A stretch of 64,000 nucleotides of DNA from Arthrobacter cupressi (GTDB lineage: Bacteria; Actinomycetota; Actinomycetes; Actinomycetales; Micrococcaceae). The first letter of the stretch is position 1. Every line of letters starts with the position of its first letter. The stretch lies in assembly GCF_900099975.1 (NCBI RefSeq), contig NZ_FNEI01000004.1, forward strand, positions 1 to 64,000, in the 5' to 3' direction. A program made the position numbers and the translations under genes. This document shows positions 1 to 9,149 of this stretch, piece by piece. The notes beneath the pieces are model-generated. The model ran no database searches. It was not told the DNA's origin and saw only the letters and a list, made by a program, of their open reading frames with translations.

Positions 1-201
1 AACCTCGCCGGACTCTGCCGGCGCCACCACATGCTCAAGCACCACTCACGATGGAAACCCCGGCAAACCGGGGCCGGGGTCCTCGAATGGACCAGCCCCA
101 CCGGCCGAAAACACACCGACCACCCACCCATACCCGCGACCGACACTGCAGTCACCGCAAAGCCCCCTGTGCCGAGTTCGGCCACTGATCCGCCGTTCTA
201 G
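1..201 (+). CDS. DUF222/HNH endonuclease, C-terminal fragment
   Basis: The window opens inside a gene, in frame 1, and reads 66 residues to a TAG at 199-201. The fragment begins NLAGLCRRHHMLKHHSRW, which matches the second half of an HNH nuclease motif (N-L-x-x-L-C-R-x-H-H-x-x-K-H). That motif typically closes the multi-copy actinobacterial DUF222/13E12-type proteins. A short Pro/Thr-rich tail follows. The N-terminal DUF222 part would lie upstream of the window. These proteins are often mobile or repeated in Arthrobacter-like genomes, and their cellular role is unsettled. The call rests only on this C-terminal motif. Confidence 0.75.
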   Translation, partial: NLAGLCRRHHMLKHHSRWKPRQTGAGVLEWTSPTGRKHTDHPPIPATDTAVTAKPPVPSSATDPPF

Positions 202-332
202 GCAGTTTGGCGGAGGCCGCACCGAAGGTCACGCGCGTCGTCCGTGACCGCCCTATGGCCAACGTGTGTCTTGGATCTTCAGAGGTTCAGGTCCGCGGTT
301 TCAGCTGCGCAGCTTCTTCAGTTGCGCAGGCT

Positions 333-1820
333 TCAACTCCGCGCGGCCCCGGCCGGAACCTCCGCCGCCGCATAAACCGGCGGGAAGAGTTCGGACGCAT
401 CCCGACGGCGGTAGTCGCGTTCGCCGTAGGCCGCCACCATCTGATCGAAGAGCCGCTGGCCTTCCGCCCGCAGCTCGTCCAGGTCGAGACCCGGGAGCCC
501 GCCGTCGACCACGACAGGGCGGCCCGCGACGTAGGTGTCGGTGATGTTGCGTGCCGAGCCGTTGAGGATGAGGGTCCGCAGCGGGTCCTCCACCGCCCCG
601 TCCCGGAAGTCCCCGAGGGAAGCCACCATGATGTCAGCCTGGGCGCCGGGACACAGCCTTCCAAGGTCTTCGCGGCCCAGGGCCTTGGCGCCGCCGAGGG
701 TGGCGGCGTCGAAGAAGTCCGACACCTTGCCGGCGTCGCGCCTGCCCTCGGCGATCCGGGCGAGGTGGGTTCCGACGTCGATCCCCTTGACCAGGTCCGG
801 CGGGAACGAATCCGTGCCCAGGCACATGTTGACCCCTGCAGCGGCGAAGGCGTCGAAGGAGCTGAGCATGCCGGAATAGTGGAACGAGGTCAGCGGGCAA
901 TGGATGATGCTGACGTCGTGGCGGGCAAGCAGGTCCAGCGGGCCGCCCTCCGCGCGGGAGGCGGGGTCGGTGCCGTCGATCACCACGCCGTGAGGAATCA
1001 GGAGCCGGGTTTCCAGTAGCCCCGTGTCCACGAGTTGTTCCAGGACCGTGCGTCCGGTGAGCTTGAGCAGGAAACCGTCCTCGTTTGGCTGCTGGAGGCA
1101 GTGCAGCCGGACCAGGGCGTCGCGATCGCGGGCCAAGGCAGCGGTGCCGCGCATCAGTTCATCCGAGAGCGTCTCGATGCGGCACGGGAGCAGGACGCCG
1201 GTGATCAGCGGGTGGTTAAGCTCCTCGGCATAGTCAAGGAAGCGTTCGGCGTCGGCGAGACCCTTGCGGCCTTCCTCCTCATCAAACAGGATCACGCGGT
1301 GGCCGCTGTTGTCCGTGACGTTGATGCCCGAACGGTAGGCCGGTCCAAGGAAGCCGCGCAGGCCCAGTCCGATGCTGGTCTGCGCCATGCCTTGGAGCTC
1401 TTCGAAGGTTTCGGCCCAGGAGCTGTGGATCTCCGAGGCGATCGGCATGTAGCTGGTCACCCCGTGCAGTGCCAGCTGGGCCAGGGCGAACTTGCGCACG
1501 TTCTGGCGCTGCTCCGGGGTGAAGACATCGCGGCGCCGGTTGAGGAAATAATCCTCGGACCATTGCATGCCCGGACCGGTTTCATCGGTGGGCCATGAAT
1601 CGAAAATCATGTGGTCGATATCGGTCAGGGCATCCAGGTCGATCAACCCCGGGGCAATCAGGCTCTGCCCGAAGTCGCGGTGCTCGTCGACGGGCCCGTC
1701 ATAGGCGGTGCCGACGTAGATCACCTCGCTGCCCTCCATCACCACGTGCCCATCACGGAACAGCACGTGACCCGTCCCGTCGAAGCCCAGGACGTAGCGG
1801 GCGGAAAGTTGAATAATCAT
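333..1820 (-). CDS. amidohydrolase-family metal-dependent hydrolase (paralogue 1)
   Basis: 495 residues. The start is ATG at 1820, where GGAGGGG lies 6 bases upstream; a longer in-frame extension to 1898 has no ribosome site. The fold is the amidohydrolase superfamily: a beta-sandwich N-terminus, His240 (VRLHCLQQ), His277 (LIPHGV), Asp337 (LGTDSFPPD), and a closing GAQAD/VAGRPVVVDG strand. The usual HxH after the first beta-strand is replaced by DLDALTDIDH (61-70). It likely opens a cyclic amide or deaminates a heterocycle; the substrate is unknown. It diverges from a DUF3100 membrane protein across a palindromic operator, so the two probably handle one compound. It is clearly homologous along its full length to the gene at 54991-56451. 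Confidence 0.8.
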   Translation of the reverse strand: MIIQLSARYVLGFDGTGHVLFRDGHVVMEGSEVIYVGTAYDGPVDEHRDFGQSLIAPGLIDLDALTDIDHMIFDSWPTDETGPGMQWSEDYFLNRRRDVFTPEQRQNVRKFALAQLALHGVTSYMPIASEIHSSWAETFEELQGMAQTSIGLGLRGFLGPAYRSGINVTDNSGHRVILFDEEEGRKGLADAERFLDYAEELNHPLITGVLLPCRIETLSDELMRGTAALARDRDALVRLHCLQQPNEDGFLLKLTGRTVLEQLVDTGLLETRLLIPHGVVIDGTDPASRAEGGPLDLLARHDVSIIHCPLTSFHYSGMLSSFDAFAAAGVNMCLGTDSFPPDLVKGIDVGTHLARIAEGRRDAGKVSDFFDAATLGGAKALGREDLGRLCPGAQADIMVASLGDFRDGAVEDPLRTLILNGSARNITDTYVAGRPVVVDGGLPGLDLDELRAEGQRLFDQMVAAYGERDYRRRDASELFPPVYAAAEVPAGAARS

Positions 1821-1972
1821 GAACCCCTCCAAGTCGAAAAATCGATGTGCGGTATCCCAGATGAAAAACGGCCCACAATCAACACCGAGCGCCCGCATCC
1901 CAGTGATTCGCAGGAATACAGGGCGGACAGCGGGATGTGTGAGATACCTTGCATTGTGCCGTGATCCACCTT

Positions 1973-1996
1973 ACCATTTTTGGTATACCAAATGGT
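1973..1996. promoter_or_regulatory. GntR-type palindromic operator between amidohydrolase and DUF3100 gene
   Basis: A perfect 14-base palindrome, TTTGGTATACCAAA, lies at 1979-1992. It sits inside longer imperfect arms, ACCAT on the left and ATGGT on the right, offset by two bases. A TGGTxTACCA core is typical of GntR-family (FadR/VanR-like) operators. A possible promoter for the rightward gene, TTGCAT (1949-1954) and TACCAT (1972-1977) with 17-base spacing, overlaps its left edge, which suits repression. No GntR gene is adjacent in the window, so the regulator is unassigned. Confidence 0.6.
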
Positions 1997-2044
1997 GTGG
2001 GCAAATGATGCCACACCAACCCCGCACACGAAGGATGCACCCCA

Positions 2045-3448
2045 ATGAAGCACCAGTCCACAACCACTCCGGAGGTGGATGAGCGCGCCGTCAAGGTCGA
2101 CGGGCGCGCGAGCAGCCTCTTCACCCCGAGCGCATGGCAATGGATGTCGATGATCCTGCTGTCCACCGCGATCTGCGTGGTGGCCATCCTGCTCGGAACG
2201 CACAAGATTCCCCTGGGCAGCGCCGCAATCGTGCTCATGCCGGTCCTCTGGGCAGTGCTGATGGGCGCCGTGGCCGGCATCCAGAAGGCCCGCCCGATCT
2301 CCGGCCCCAGCCGCGCGGTTTCCTCGGTACTCCTGAACGTCAGCATCGTGATGTTCCTGGCGGCCCTCGGCACCCATGTGGGACCGTCCTTGTCCAAGCT
2401 GACCACCCTCGGCCCGGCCATCGTGCTCCAGGAAGTCGGCCACATTTTCGGAACCATCATCCTCGCGCTGCCGGTCGCCGTCGCCCTCGGCATGGGCCGC
2501 ATGGCCATCGGCGCCACGTGGGCCATTGACCGCGAGTCCTACCTGGCTTACGCCCTGCAGCGCTTCGGCGTGAAGTCCCCGGTTTACCGCGGCGTATTCT
2601 CCGTGTGGCTGCTGGGCAGCGTTTTCGGCGCAGTATTCATCTCCCTGCTCGCCGGCGTGCTCGGCGGGATGGGCATCTTCGACCCCAAGGCCCTGGCCCT
2701 CGGCCTGGGCCTCGGCTCCGGATCCATGATGCTCGGCGGCGTCGCCGCGCTGTCGATCATCTACCCGGAGCAGGCTCCGGAGATCATGGCCCTCGCCGCC
2801 CTGTCCAACCTGGTGACCAACCTCGTCGGCTTCTACGCCGGTGCCTTCGTCTCGCTGCCGATGTCACTGCGCCTCTACAAGTTCTGGTCCCGGATCTTCC
2901 GCCGCGATGATGAAGGCCGCCGCCTCGACCGCTTCGGCAACGTCATCGCCAAGGCCAAGGCCCCGGCCGAAAAGGAACTGGACGTCACCGCAGTCATCCA
3001 GGACCCGGAGGTACGCATGAGCAAGAAGACCTGGCTCATCGCGTTCGGTGCAAGCATCGCCGTCGGCATCCTGCTCAACGCACTGGGAACCAAGGCGAGC
3101 AGCCTCAACGACGTCATCGGCGTCGTAGTCCTCGCCGGCCTCACGGCGTTGGCCTTCGTCCTCGCCAAGTACGTCCCGGCCGTACCCTCCAGCGTCTGGG
3201 TGCTGGGACTCGCCACCCTGGCAACGGCTCCGTTCATGCCGTTCAGTTCCACGATCGTTGCGTTGACCCACAATCTGGACGCCCTGTACGTGGGCCTGGG
3301 GTCCATCGCCCTGCTGGGCATGAACATCGGGCGCGATGTCAAAGCGCTGCGGTCGCTGAACTGGAAGACCGTGATCGTCGCATGCCTGACCTTCACGGCG
3401 AGCTTCGTGGCTGCTGCGGCCCTCGCCCAGTTCGTCATCCACGTCTAG
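2045..3448 (+). CDS. DUF3100-family polytopic membrane protein, probable transporter
   Basis: 467 residues with about ten hydrophobic segments. The first cluster spans roughly residues 33-160, a loop rich in Lys/Arg/Asp lies near 280-320, and a second cluster runs to the C-terminus (AALAQFVIHV). Overall it resembles DUF3100 membrane proteins. AAGGA lies 9 bases before the ATG. It diverges from a metal-dependent amidohydrolase with a shared operator, so import or export of that enzyme's substrate or product is the likely job. This is inference from context. No ATPase or other transporter component accompanies it, which suggests a secondary carrier if it transports. Confidence 0.7.
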   Translation: MKHQSTTTPEVDERAVKVDGRASSLFTPSAWQWMSMILLSTAICVVAILLGTHKIPLGSAAIVLMPVLWAVLMGAVAGIQKARPISGPSRAVSSVLLNVSIVMFLAALGTHVGPSLSKLTTLGPAIVLQEVGHIFGTIILALPVAVALGMGRMAIGATWAIDRESYLAYALQRFGVKSPVYRGVFSVWLLGSVFGAVFISLLAGVLGGMGIFDPKALALGLGLGSGSMMLGGVAALSIIYPEQAPEIMALAALSNLVTNLVGFYAGAFVSLPMSLRLYKFWSRIFRRDDEGRRLDRFGNVIAKAKAPAEKELDVTAVIQDPEVRMSKKTWLIAFGASIAVGILLNALGTKASSLNDVIGVVVLAGLTALAFVLAKYVPAVPSSVWVLGLATLATAPFMPFSSTIVALTHNLDALYVGLGSIALLGMNIGRDVKALRSLNWKTVIVACLTFTASFVAAAALAQFVIHV

Positions 3449-3493
3449 GGCATTCACGTCCAGGGCATTCATGTCCAGGCACTGACGCCGCCA

Positions 3494-3537
3494 ACAGGGC
3501 GGGCAGTCCGGGTTCTCTCCCGGGCCGCCCGCCCTGT
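3494..3537. terminator. bidirectional hairpin between DUF3100 gene and GNAT gene
   Basis: Perfect 11-base arms (ACAGGGCGGGC and its complement) enclose a further CCGGG/CCCGG helix. It lies between convergent genes. There is no long T-tract, as is common for actinobacterial terminators. Confidence 0.7.
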
Positions 3538-3553
3538 CGCGTTGACGCCCGGC

Positions 3554-4015
3554 TCAGGGCGGCGCCTCGCGCGGTGGGAAGTTGTACACCACGATCGTCG
3601 TGCCGGGCACGATCGCCGCCCCGGTGGCCCGGTAGGTGGCCAGTGCGGCGTCGTTGTCGCTTTCGGTTCCGGTCCACATGCCGTAGCAGCCCAGCTCCCG
3701 GGCGATGTCCGCCAGGGCGCCGATCAGGCGCGATGCCACTCCCCGACGGCGCCACTCTTCGGCGACTCCGAGCTCATAGAGGAACATCTCGGTGCCCTTG
3801 TCCGGATGGGTCGTTTCCACACCGCTGATGAAGCCGACGGCGGCACCAGCGGCGTTCTCGGCCAGCAGCAGGTGGTGGCCGGCGAGCTGGAGGAAGAGCC
3901 GGGCCAGATCCGGCGTCACCGGCCCGTCGAAGAGCGGCGAAGCGGCCACGAGCCGCTCCTCGTCGGCTGCTGAGAGCCGGCGCAAGGTGATTTTCGACGC
4001 ATCGTGTCCGCCCAT
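3554..4015 (-). CDS. GNAT-family N-acetyltransferase
   Basis: 153 residues. The acetyl-CoA binding motif A is clear: YELGVAEEWRRRGVASRLIG carries the R/Q-x-x-G-x-G/A signature, followed by a helix and the motif-B region ATYRATGA. The layout resembles AAC(3)-I-type aminoglycoside acetyltransferases in length and in the position of the E-x-x-L-Y-E-L strand, but the substrate cannot be told from sequence. The ATG at 4015 has no strong ribosome site. A TAGCCT hexamer six bases upstream could be a -10 for a leaderless message. It is convergent with the DUF3100 gene and has no operon partners. Confidence 0.75.
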   Translation of the reverse strand: MGGHDASKITLRRLSAADEERLVAASPLFDGPVTPDLARLFLQLAGHHLLLAENAAGAAVGFISGVETTHPDKGTEMFLYELGVAEEWRRRGVASRLIGALADIARELGCYGMWTGTESDNDAALATYRATGAAIVPGTTIVVYNFPPREAPP

Positions 4016-4201
4016 GACCCGAGGCTACGCCTGAGACCCGGTCAAATGAACGCGGAAAGAACAGCAGACCACCCGAGGCTTGCTAAGATCTAAAAGCTCG
4101 ACCGGCACCCCGGAGAGCCTCCCCATCAACTGGCCCGGAACGGACGTGCCCCCACGCGCCCGGAACCGGCCCCTGCCCGACCCGAGGAGACCCCCGCCCT
4201 C

Positions 4202-5389
4202 ATGACCGCCCTGGCTGAACCGGACTATTTCGAGGATTACGACGAGGACTACCGCAGCGATATCGCATCGCGGTACGAAGAGGGCTTCGGGCAGGGTCCC
4301 GAGATCGACGACGACTACGACTCCGGCTACGACGAACTCGACAAACTCTTCGACGGCTTGTACGACGACGATGACGATGGCTTCGATGCCCCGGCCAAGG
4401 CGAAGACCCCGGCGAAGCAGGCAGCACCCAAGGCCGCCACGAAGACGGCCGCCAAGGCCAGCACGCCGAAGAAAGCCTCGTCCAAGTCGATGCCCAAGGC
4501 CGGCCCCGTGATCACCCGCCGGGTAGTCCCCGTCGCCGCTGTCGTCGAGGAAGCCACTCCTGTCGAAGCCGCCCCCGCGGAAGCCGTTGAAGCCGCCGCT
4601 GTTGAGGGGCCGGCGGTTGTCGCTGAGGCGCCCGCGGTCGCTGTTGAAGCGCCGGTCGCCGAGGCAACCGCTCCCGAAGCGCCCGTCGCCGCGCAGCCTG
4701 CCGCCGCTGAGCCCACGCCCGCGGCCACGGCGTCCGTGGCCGTCGTCGAGGCCAAGGCAGCTGAAGAACCCGAAGAAGCCCCCGCGCTGCCCGAGGACCC
4801 GTTCTTCCATCCGCACATCGCCCCGGTCAACGAGCACGTCGAATTCCTGCGCAAGCTCCGCCCCGGCTTCGAGGTGCCTTACGTGGACCCGATGCACTCG
4901 GTGGAGGACTGCCGGATCGTCACCCTGTTCTCCAACACCAGCGAAGCGTCCCCGCGCGGTACCGTCTGGGCCGGCGACGACGCCGCCGCCACCCGCCTGC
5001 TGGGCCTGCAGTTCCAGCTCGGCCTGCGTCCGGAGTGGATGATGCCGTGGAACACCCACCCCTGGTTCACCCCGGGTGAGGCCAACGGCAAGCTCACCCC
5101 CGAGCAGGTCAGTGCCGGCCTCAAGCCGCTGATCACCTTCCTGAAGCTCGTTCCTCGTGCCTCGGCGATCGTCGCCCACGGCACCGAAGCCAACCGCCTG
5201 GCGCAGATGCTCCTCAAGACGGACAACCAGCTGATCTGGCGCCGCGGCCTGAAGGTCTACAAGGCCCGTTCACTGCACGGCCGCGCCTTTGCCGGCTCCA
5301 AGGAGCGCCAGACCGAATGGCTGATCGAAATGGGCCGTTCGTACGCGGACGCCATGGCCCGCGCAGGCCTGCAGGCCGGACGGCGCTAA
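4202..5389 (+). CDS. uracil-DNA-glycosylase-like protein with disordered acidic/Ala-rich N-terminus
   Basis: 395 residues in two parts. Residues 1-60 are strongly acidic (runs of Asp/Glu/Tyr), and 61-195 are low-complexity Ala/Pro/Val/Glu/Lys. Residues about 198-390 form a folded domain with PHIAPVN (204-210), VPYVDPMH (225-232) and MPWNTHPWF (281-289). I recognise these as landmarks of actinobacterial uracil-DNA-glycosylase superfamily proteins (PHVAPIN, VPYVDP, WNxxPWW). The canonical Family 1 GQDPYH motif is absent, so a base-excision activity is possible but unproven. GAGGAG lies about 13 bases before the ATG. The very long charged leader is unusual for this family and suggests a tethering or interaction role. 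Confidence 0.65.
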   Translation: MTALAEPDYFEDYDEDYRSDIASRYEEGFGQGPEIDDDYDSGYDELDKLFDGLYDDDDDGFDAPAKAKTPAKQAAPKAATKTAAKASTPKKASSKSMPKAGPVITRRVVPVAAVVEEATPVEAAPAEAVEAAAVEGPAVVAEAPAVAVEAPVAEATAPEAPVAAQPAAAEPTPAATASVAVVEAKAAEEPEEAPALPEDPFFHPHIAPVNEHVEFLRKLRPGFEVPYVDPMHSVEDCRIVTLFSNTSEASPRGTVWAGDDAAATRLLGLQFQLGLRPEWMMPWNTHPWFTPGEANGKLTPEQVSAGLKPLITFLKLVPRASAIVAHGTEANRLAQMLLKTDNQLIWRRGLKVYKARSLHGRAFAGSKERQTEWLIEMGRSYADAMARAGLQAGRR

Positions 5390-5418
5390 ACCCTTCGGAC
5401 GGTTCAGGACCAGACGAA

Positions 5419-5961
5419 TCAGGCCCGGCCGGCAGGTGAATGACCGGCAGGTGAACGGTCGACGGCGGCAAGTGGCCGCCGTCGACCGTTTGCGTTTAAG
5501 CCCCCGCTCAAGGCTCCCCGGAACAAGGACAGGTAGACCGCCGCGACAGAGCCCGCCACCAGCGCGGCCACGAAGACCGCGGTGCCTGGGTCGGCGGCGA
5601 GCAGGCGGGGAATGGCGCGGCCCGGCACAGCGACGGCGAAGCCGAAGGCGATGGCCGTTCCGATGTAGCTGCCCACCATGTTGCCCCGGTGCGCCGGGAT
5701 GTTCCGGCGGATGGCACTGACGAGGCCGAGCGTCACCGTCACCAGCGTGAACGCCGAAAGCCCGTGAAGCCACGAGAAGTGGCCGCCCGAAACGATCCAG
5801 AAACTGCTCAGGCAGACGTAGTACATCGCCGCGATCCACAGGTAACCCATGGTCCGGTGGATCCGGTCCCGCCGGCGGCGCAGGATCTGGGCCGGGCCGA
5901 TCACCAGCACGAACAGGGCCGCCACCACATGACTGACAAGAAGGACATTCCAGTGCTCCAT
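5419..5961 (-). CDS. DUF2306-family membrane protein
   Basis: 180 residues with four or five hydrophobic helices. The opening WNVLLVSHVVAALFVLVIGP and the RIHRTMGYLW motif that follows are typical of DUF2306 proteins, whose His residues resemble those of haem-binding membrane helices. The C-terminal 30 residues are Arg/Pro-rich and cytoplasmic. Function is unknown. No ribosome site precedes ATG 5961, but TATCCT lies six bases upstream, consistent with a leaderless message. It diverges from a MerR-type gene with an inverted repeat between them, so that regulator probably controls it. Confidence 0.7.
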   Translation of the reverse strand: MEHWNVLLVSHVVAALFVLVIGPAQILRRRRDRIHRTMGYLWIAAMYYVCLSSFWIVSGGHFSWLHGLSAFTLVTVTLGLVSAIRRNIPAHRGNMVGSYIGTAIAFGFAVAVPGRAIPRLLAADPGTAVFVAALVAGSVAAVYLSLFRGALSGGLNANGRRRPLAAVDRSPAGHSPAGRA

Positions 5962-5968
5962 GGCTTTA

Positions 5969-5985
5969 GGATAGGAGCACTATCC
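5969..5985. promoter_or_regulatory. inverted repeat, probable MerR-family operator
   Basis: GGATAG-GAGCA-CTATCC lies between divergent DUF2306 and merR-type genes. The left arm overlaps a putative leftward -10 (TATCCT). This placement fits MerR regulators, which bind within promoter spacers. Confidence 0.5.
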
Positions 5986-6082
5986 CATTGTTGTACATCA
6001 AGATAGTCCGGGCCGGCTCCGCTATCCAATGGCCGGATCCGCTGGGAAGCCGGGCCCAAGGAATCATGCCGCAGGAGGAGCA

Positions 6083-6751
6083 GTGCAGCTGAACGAGCTC
6101 AGCGCCCGCAGCGGAATCAGCACGGCGAGCATCAAGTACTACCTGCGCGAGGGGCTCCTCCGGCCCGGCGAGGCGGTCACCGCCACCCGGGCGCGCTATG
6201 GCGAACACCACCTCCGGCGCCTGGAGCTGATCCAGGCCCTGCGGCAGATTGTGGGGCTGGGGATCGAGCAAATCCGCACCATCCTCTCAGCGGCCGACGG
6301 CGGTGCGCCGCGCCTTGAGGTGCTGGCCACCGTGCAGCGCGTGGTGCTGCAGCTCGAACCGCACGGCGCCGAAGCGCACGACGCTAAAGGAACCAGCGGC
6401 GAAGCTCCGCGCGGCGAAGGCGTGGCGTCCGCACGGCCGGGCGACGCCGTCGTGCGTTTGCGGGACTGGCCCGACGAGGAGAGCGACGCCCGGAGCGCCC
6501 TCGACGCCCAGCTGGCACATATGGAAGCGCTCGGCGTCCCGGTGTCTCCGGAGGTCCTGGACGCCTACAGCGCCGCCATGGACACGATCGCCGGCCTGGA
6601 CCTGCAGCTCACGGCCGAGGCCGCCGACCTCGACCGGGCCATCCTGACGGCCGCCGTCGGGATGCACATGCATTCCCAGCTGCTGCTCAAGCTGCTGGCC
6701 CTCGCCCAGGCCAGCCACGCCATCCGCCGCTTCCACGGCGGCAGCGCTTAA
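6083..6751 (+). CDS. MerR-family transcriptional regulator
   Basis: 222 residues from GTG 6083, chosen because AGGAGG ends five bases upstream and the protein then starts VQLNELSARSGIS, exactly at the MerR helix-turn-helix. An upstream ATG at 6029 would add 18 unlikely residues. The DNA-binding domain covers about 1-70 (SARSGISTASIKYYLREGLL, then the winged RYGEHHLRRLELI). The C-terminal half is a helical effector domain without the Cys cluster of metal sensors. It therefore probably senses an organic ligand, or controls the divergent DUF2306 membrane protein constitutively. Confidence 0.85.
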   Translation: MQLNELSARSGISTASIKYYLREGLLRPGEAVTATRARYGEHHLRRLELIQALRQIVGLGIEQIRTILSAADGGAPRLEVLATVQRVVLQLEPHGAEAHDAKGTSGEAPRGEGVASARPGDAVVRLRDWPDEESDARSALDAQLAHMEALGVPVSPEVLDAYSAAMDTIAGLDLQLTAEAADLDRAILTAAVGMHMHSQLLLKLLALAQASHAIRRFHGGSA

Positions 6752-6795
6752 AGCGCGAGGCGCTCCCCCGTGGCGACGGGAGAGCGCCTCGCGCT
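6752..6795. terminator. bidirectional terminator between merR-type gene and ino1
   Basis: Perfect 14-base arms (AGCGCGAGGCGCTC and complement) form one hairpin between convergent genes. The repeat begins directly after the TAA of the MerR gene. Confidence 0.85.
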
Positions 6796-6801
6796 GAATC
6801 C

Positions 6802-7887
6802 TTAGCGTTCGATGTCGCCGCGGATGAAGGCTTCGACCTTCTCGCGGGCGAGGTCGTCGTTGAACTGCTCCGGCGGGGACTTCATGAAGTAGCTGGAGGC
6901 CGAGAGCAGCGGGCCGCCGATGCCGCGGTCCAGGCCGATCTTGGCCGCGCGGATGGCATCGATGATGACGCCGGCGGAGTTCGGGGAGTCCCAGACTTCG
7001 AGCTTGTATTCGAGGGAGACCGGAGCGTCGCCGAAGTTGCGGCCTTCGAGGCGGACGAAGGCCCACTTGCGGTCATCGAGCCAGGCCACGTAGTCGGACG
7101 GGCCGATGTGGACGTCGTCGGCGTGGATTTCGGCCTGGACGTTGGAGGTCACGGCCTGGGTCTTGGAGATCTTCTTGGATTCCAGGCGGTCGCGCTCGAG
7201 CATGTTCTTGAAGTCCATGTTGCCGCCAACGTTCAGCTGGTAGGTGCGGTCCAGCGTGACGCCGCGGTCTTCGAAGAGCTTGGCCATGACGCGGTGCGTG
7301 ATGGTGGCACCGATCTGGCTCTTGATGTCGTCGCCCACGATCGGGACCCCCGCGGCAGTGAACTTGTCGGCCCATTCCTTGGTGCCGGCGATGAAGACGG
7401 GCAGGGCGTTGACGAAGGCCACGCCGGCGTCAATGGCGCACTGGGCGTAGAACTCGGCGGCTTCCTGGGAGCCGACCGGCAGGTAGCAGACCATGACGTC
7501 GACCTTGGCGTCCTTGAGGGCCTGCACAACGTCGACGGGTTCCTCGGTGGACTGCTCGATGGTCTCAAGGTAATAGCGGCCCAGGCCGTCCAGGGTGTGG
7601 CCGCGCTGCACGGTCACGCCGGTGGGCGGAACCTCGGCGATCTTGATGGTGTTGTTTTCGCTGGCACCGATGGCATCGGCCAGGTCGACGCCGACCTTCT
7701 TGCCATCGACGTCGAAGGCGGCAACGAACTCAACGTCGCCCACGTGGTACGGGCCGAACTCGACGTGCATCAGGCCGGGAATCGTGGCCTGGGGGTCGGC
7801 GTCGCGGTAATAGTGGACGCCCTGGACCAGGGAGGCGGCGCAGTTGCCGACACCGACGATGGCAACGCGAATCGGATGTGAAGACAC
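6802..7887 (-). CDS. ino1: inositol-3-phosphate synthase
   Basis: 361 residues from GTG 7887, preceded by AAAGGAG five bases upstream. It converts glucose 6-phosphate to 1D-myo-inositol 3-phosphate with NAD, the first step to phosphatidylinositol and mycothiol in actinobacteria. The N-terminal [16 protein letters not shown] is the NAD-binding turn. [12 protein letters not shown] and the C-terminal [15 protein letters not shown] are family hallmarks of the catalytic domain. Length matches the short actinobacterial form rather than the roughly 500-residue eukaryotic one. A TATAAT at 7980-7985 (complement) gives a leader of about 85 bases. It is convergent with a MerR gene and is transcribed alone. 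Confidence 0.93.
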   Translation of the reverse strand: MSSHPIRVAIVGVGNCAASLVQGVHYYRDADPQATIPGLMHVEFGPYHVGDVEFVAAFDVDGKKVGVDLADAIGASENNTIKIAEVPPTGVTVQRGHTLDGLGRYYLETIEQSTEEPVDVVQALKDAKVDVMVCYLPVGSQEAAEFYAQCAIDAGVAFVNALPVFIAGTKEWADKFTAAGVPIVGDDIKSQIGATITHRVMAKLFEDRGVTLDRTYQLNVGGNMDFKNMLERDRLESKKISKTQAVTSNVQAEIHADDVHIGPSDYVAWLDDRKWAFVRLEGRNFGDAPVSLEYKLEVWDSPNSAGVIIDAIRAAKIGLDRGIGGPLLSASSYFMKSPPEQFNDDLAREKVEAFIRGDIER

Positions 7888-7979
7888 GGGACTCCTTTGG
7901 AGAACTAAGCTCAGGTGCCGAACCCGGCCGGCCCAGTGCGGCGGCGGCCATCGACACGGCGCCATTCGGCGCAATTTGC

Positions 7980-7985
7980 ATTATA
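7980..7985 (-). promoter_or_regulatory. -10 hexamer of ino1
   Basis: A consensus TATAAT on the minus strand lies about 93 bases before the ino1 GTG. No good -35 is visible. A small GGCGCC...GGCGC inverted repeat (7959-7973) falls at the expected transcript start. Confidence 0.5.
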
Positions 7986-7996
7986 CGCAACAGGGG

Positions 7997-8022
7997 CGTG
8001 GCCGGTTTTGTTCCCGGCCACG
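7997..8022 (-). terminator. terminator of the aldo/keto reductase gene
   Basis: CGTGGCCGG and CCGGCCACG arms with an 8-base loop lie just past the TAG/TTA end of the reductase gene and before the ino1 promoter. Confidence 0.7.
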
Positions 8023-8039
8023 CACGTTACATTGCGGGA

Positions 8040-9077
<1,038 letters not shown>

Positions 9078-9149
9078 GCGTACCATCCTGCCACCGGCGT
9101 CCGGAGCGGCGCCGTGGCGTCCGGCATGTGGTCAGGAGGTCCGAATGAG

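Noticed and set aside
3554-4015. Aminoglycoside 3-N-acetyltransferase resistance gene
   Set aside because: Layout is similar to AAC(3)-I, but GNAT domains share this pattern widely and there is no mobile-element or resistance context, so only the family was called.
4025-5179. 384-residue minus-strand frame opposite the UDG-like gene
   Set aside because: Gly/Arg-rich shadow of the repetitive Ala/Glu codons in the real gene.
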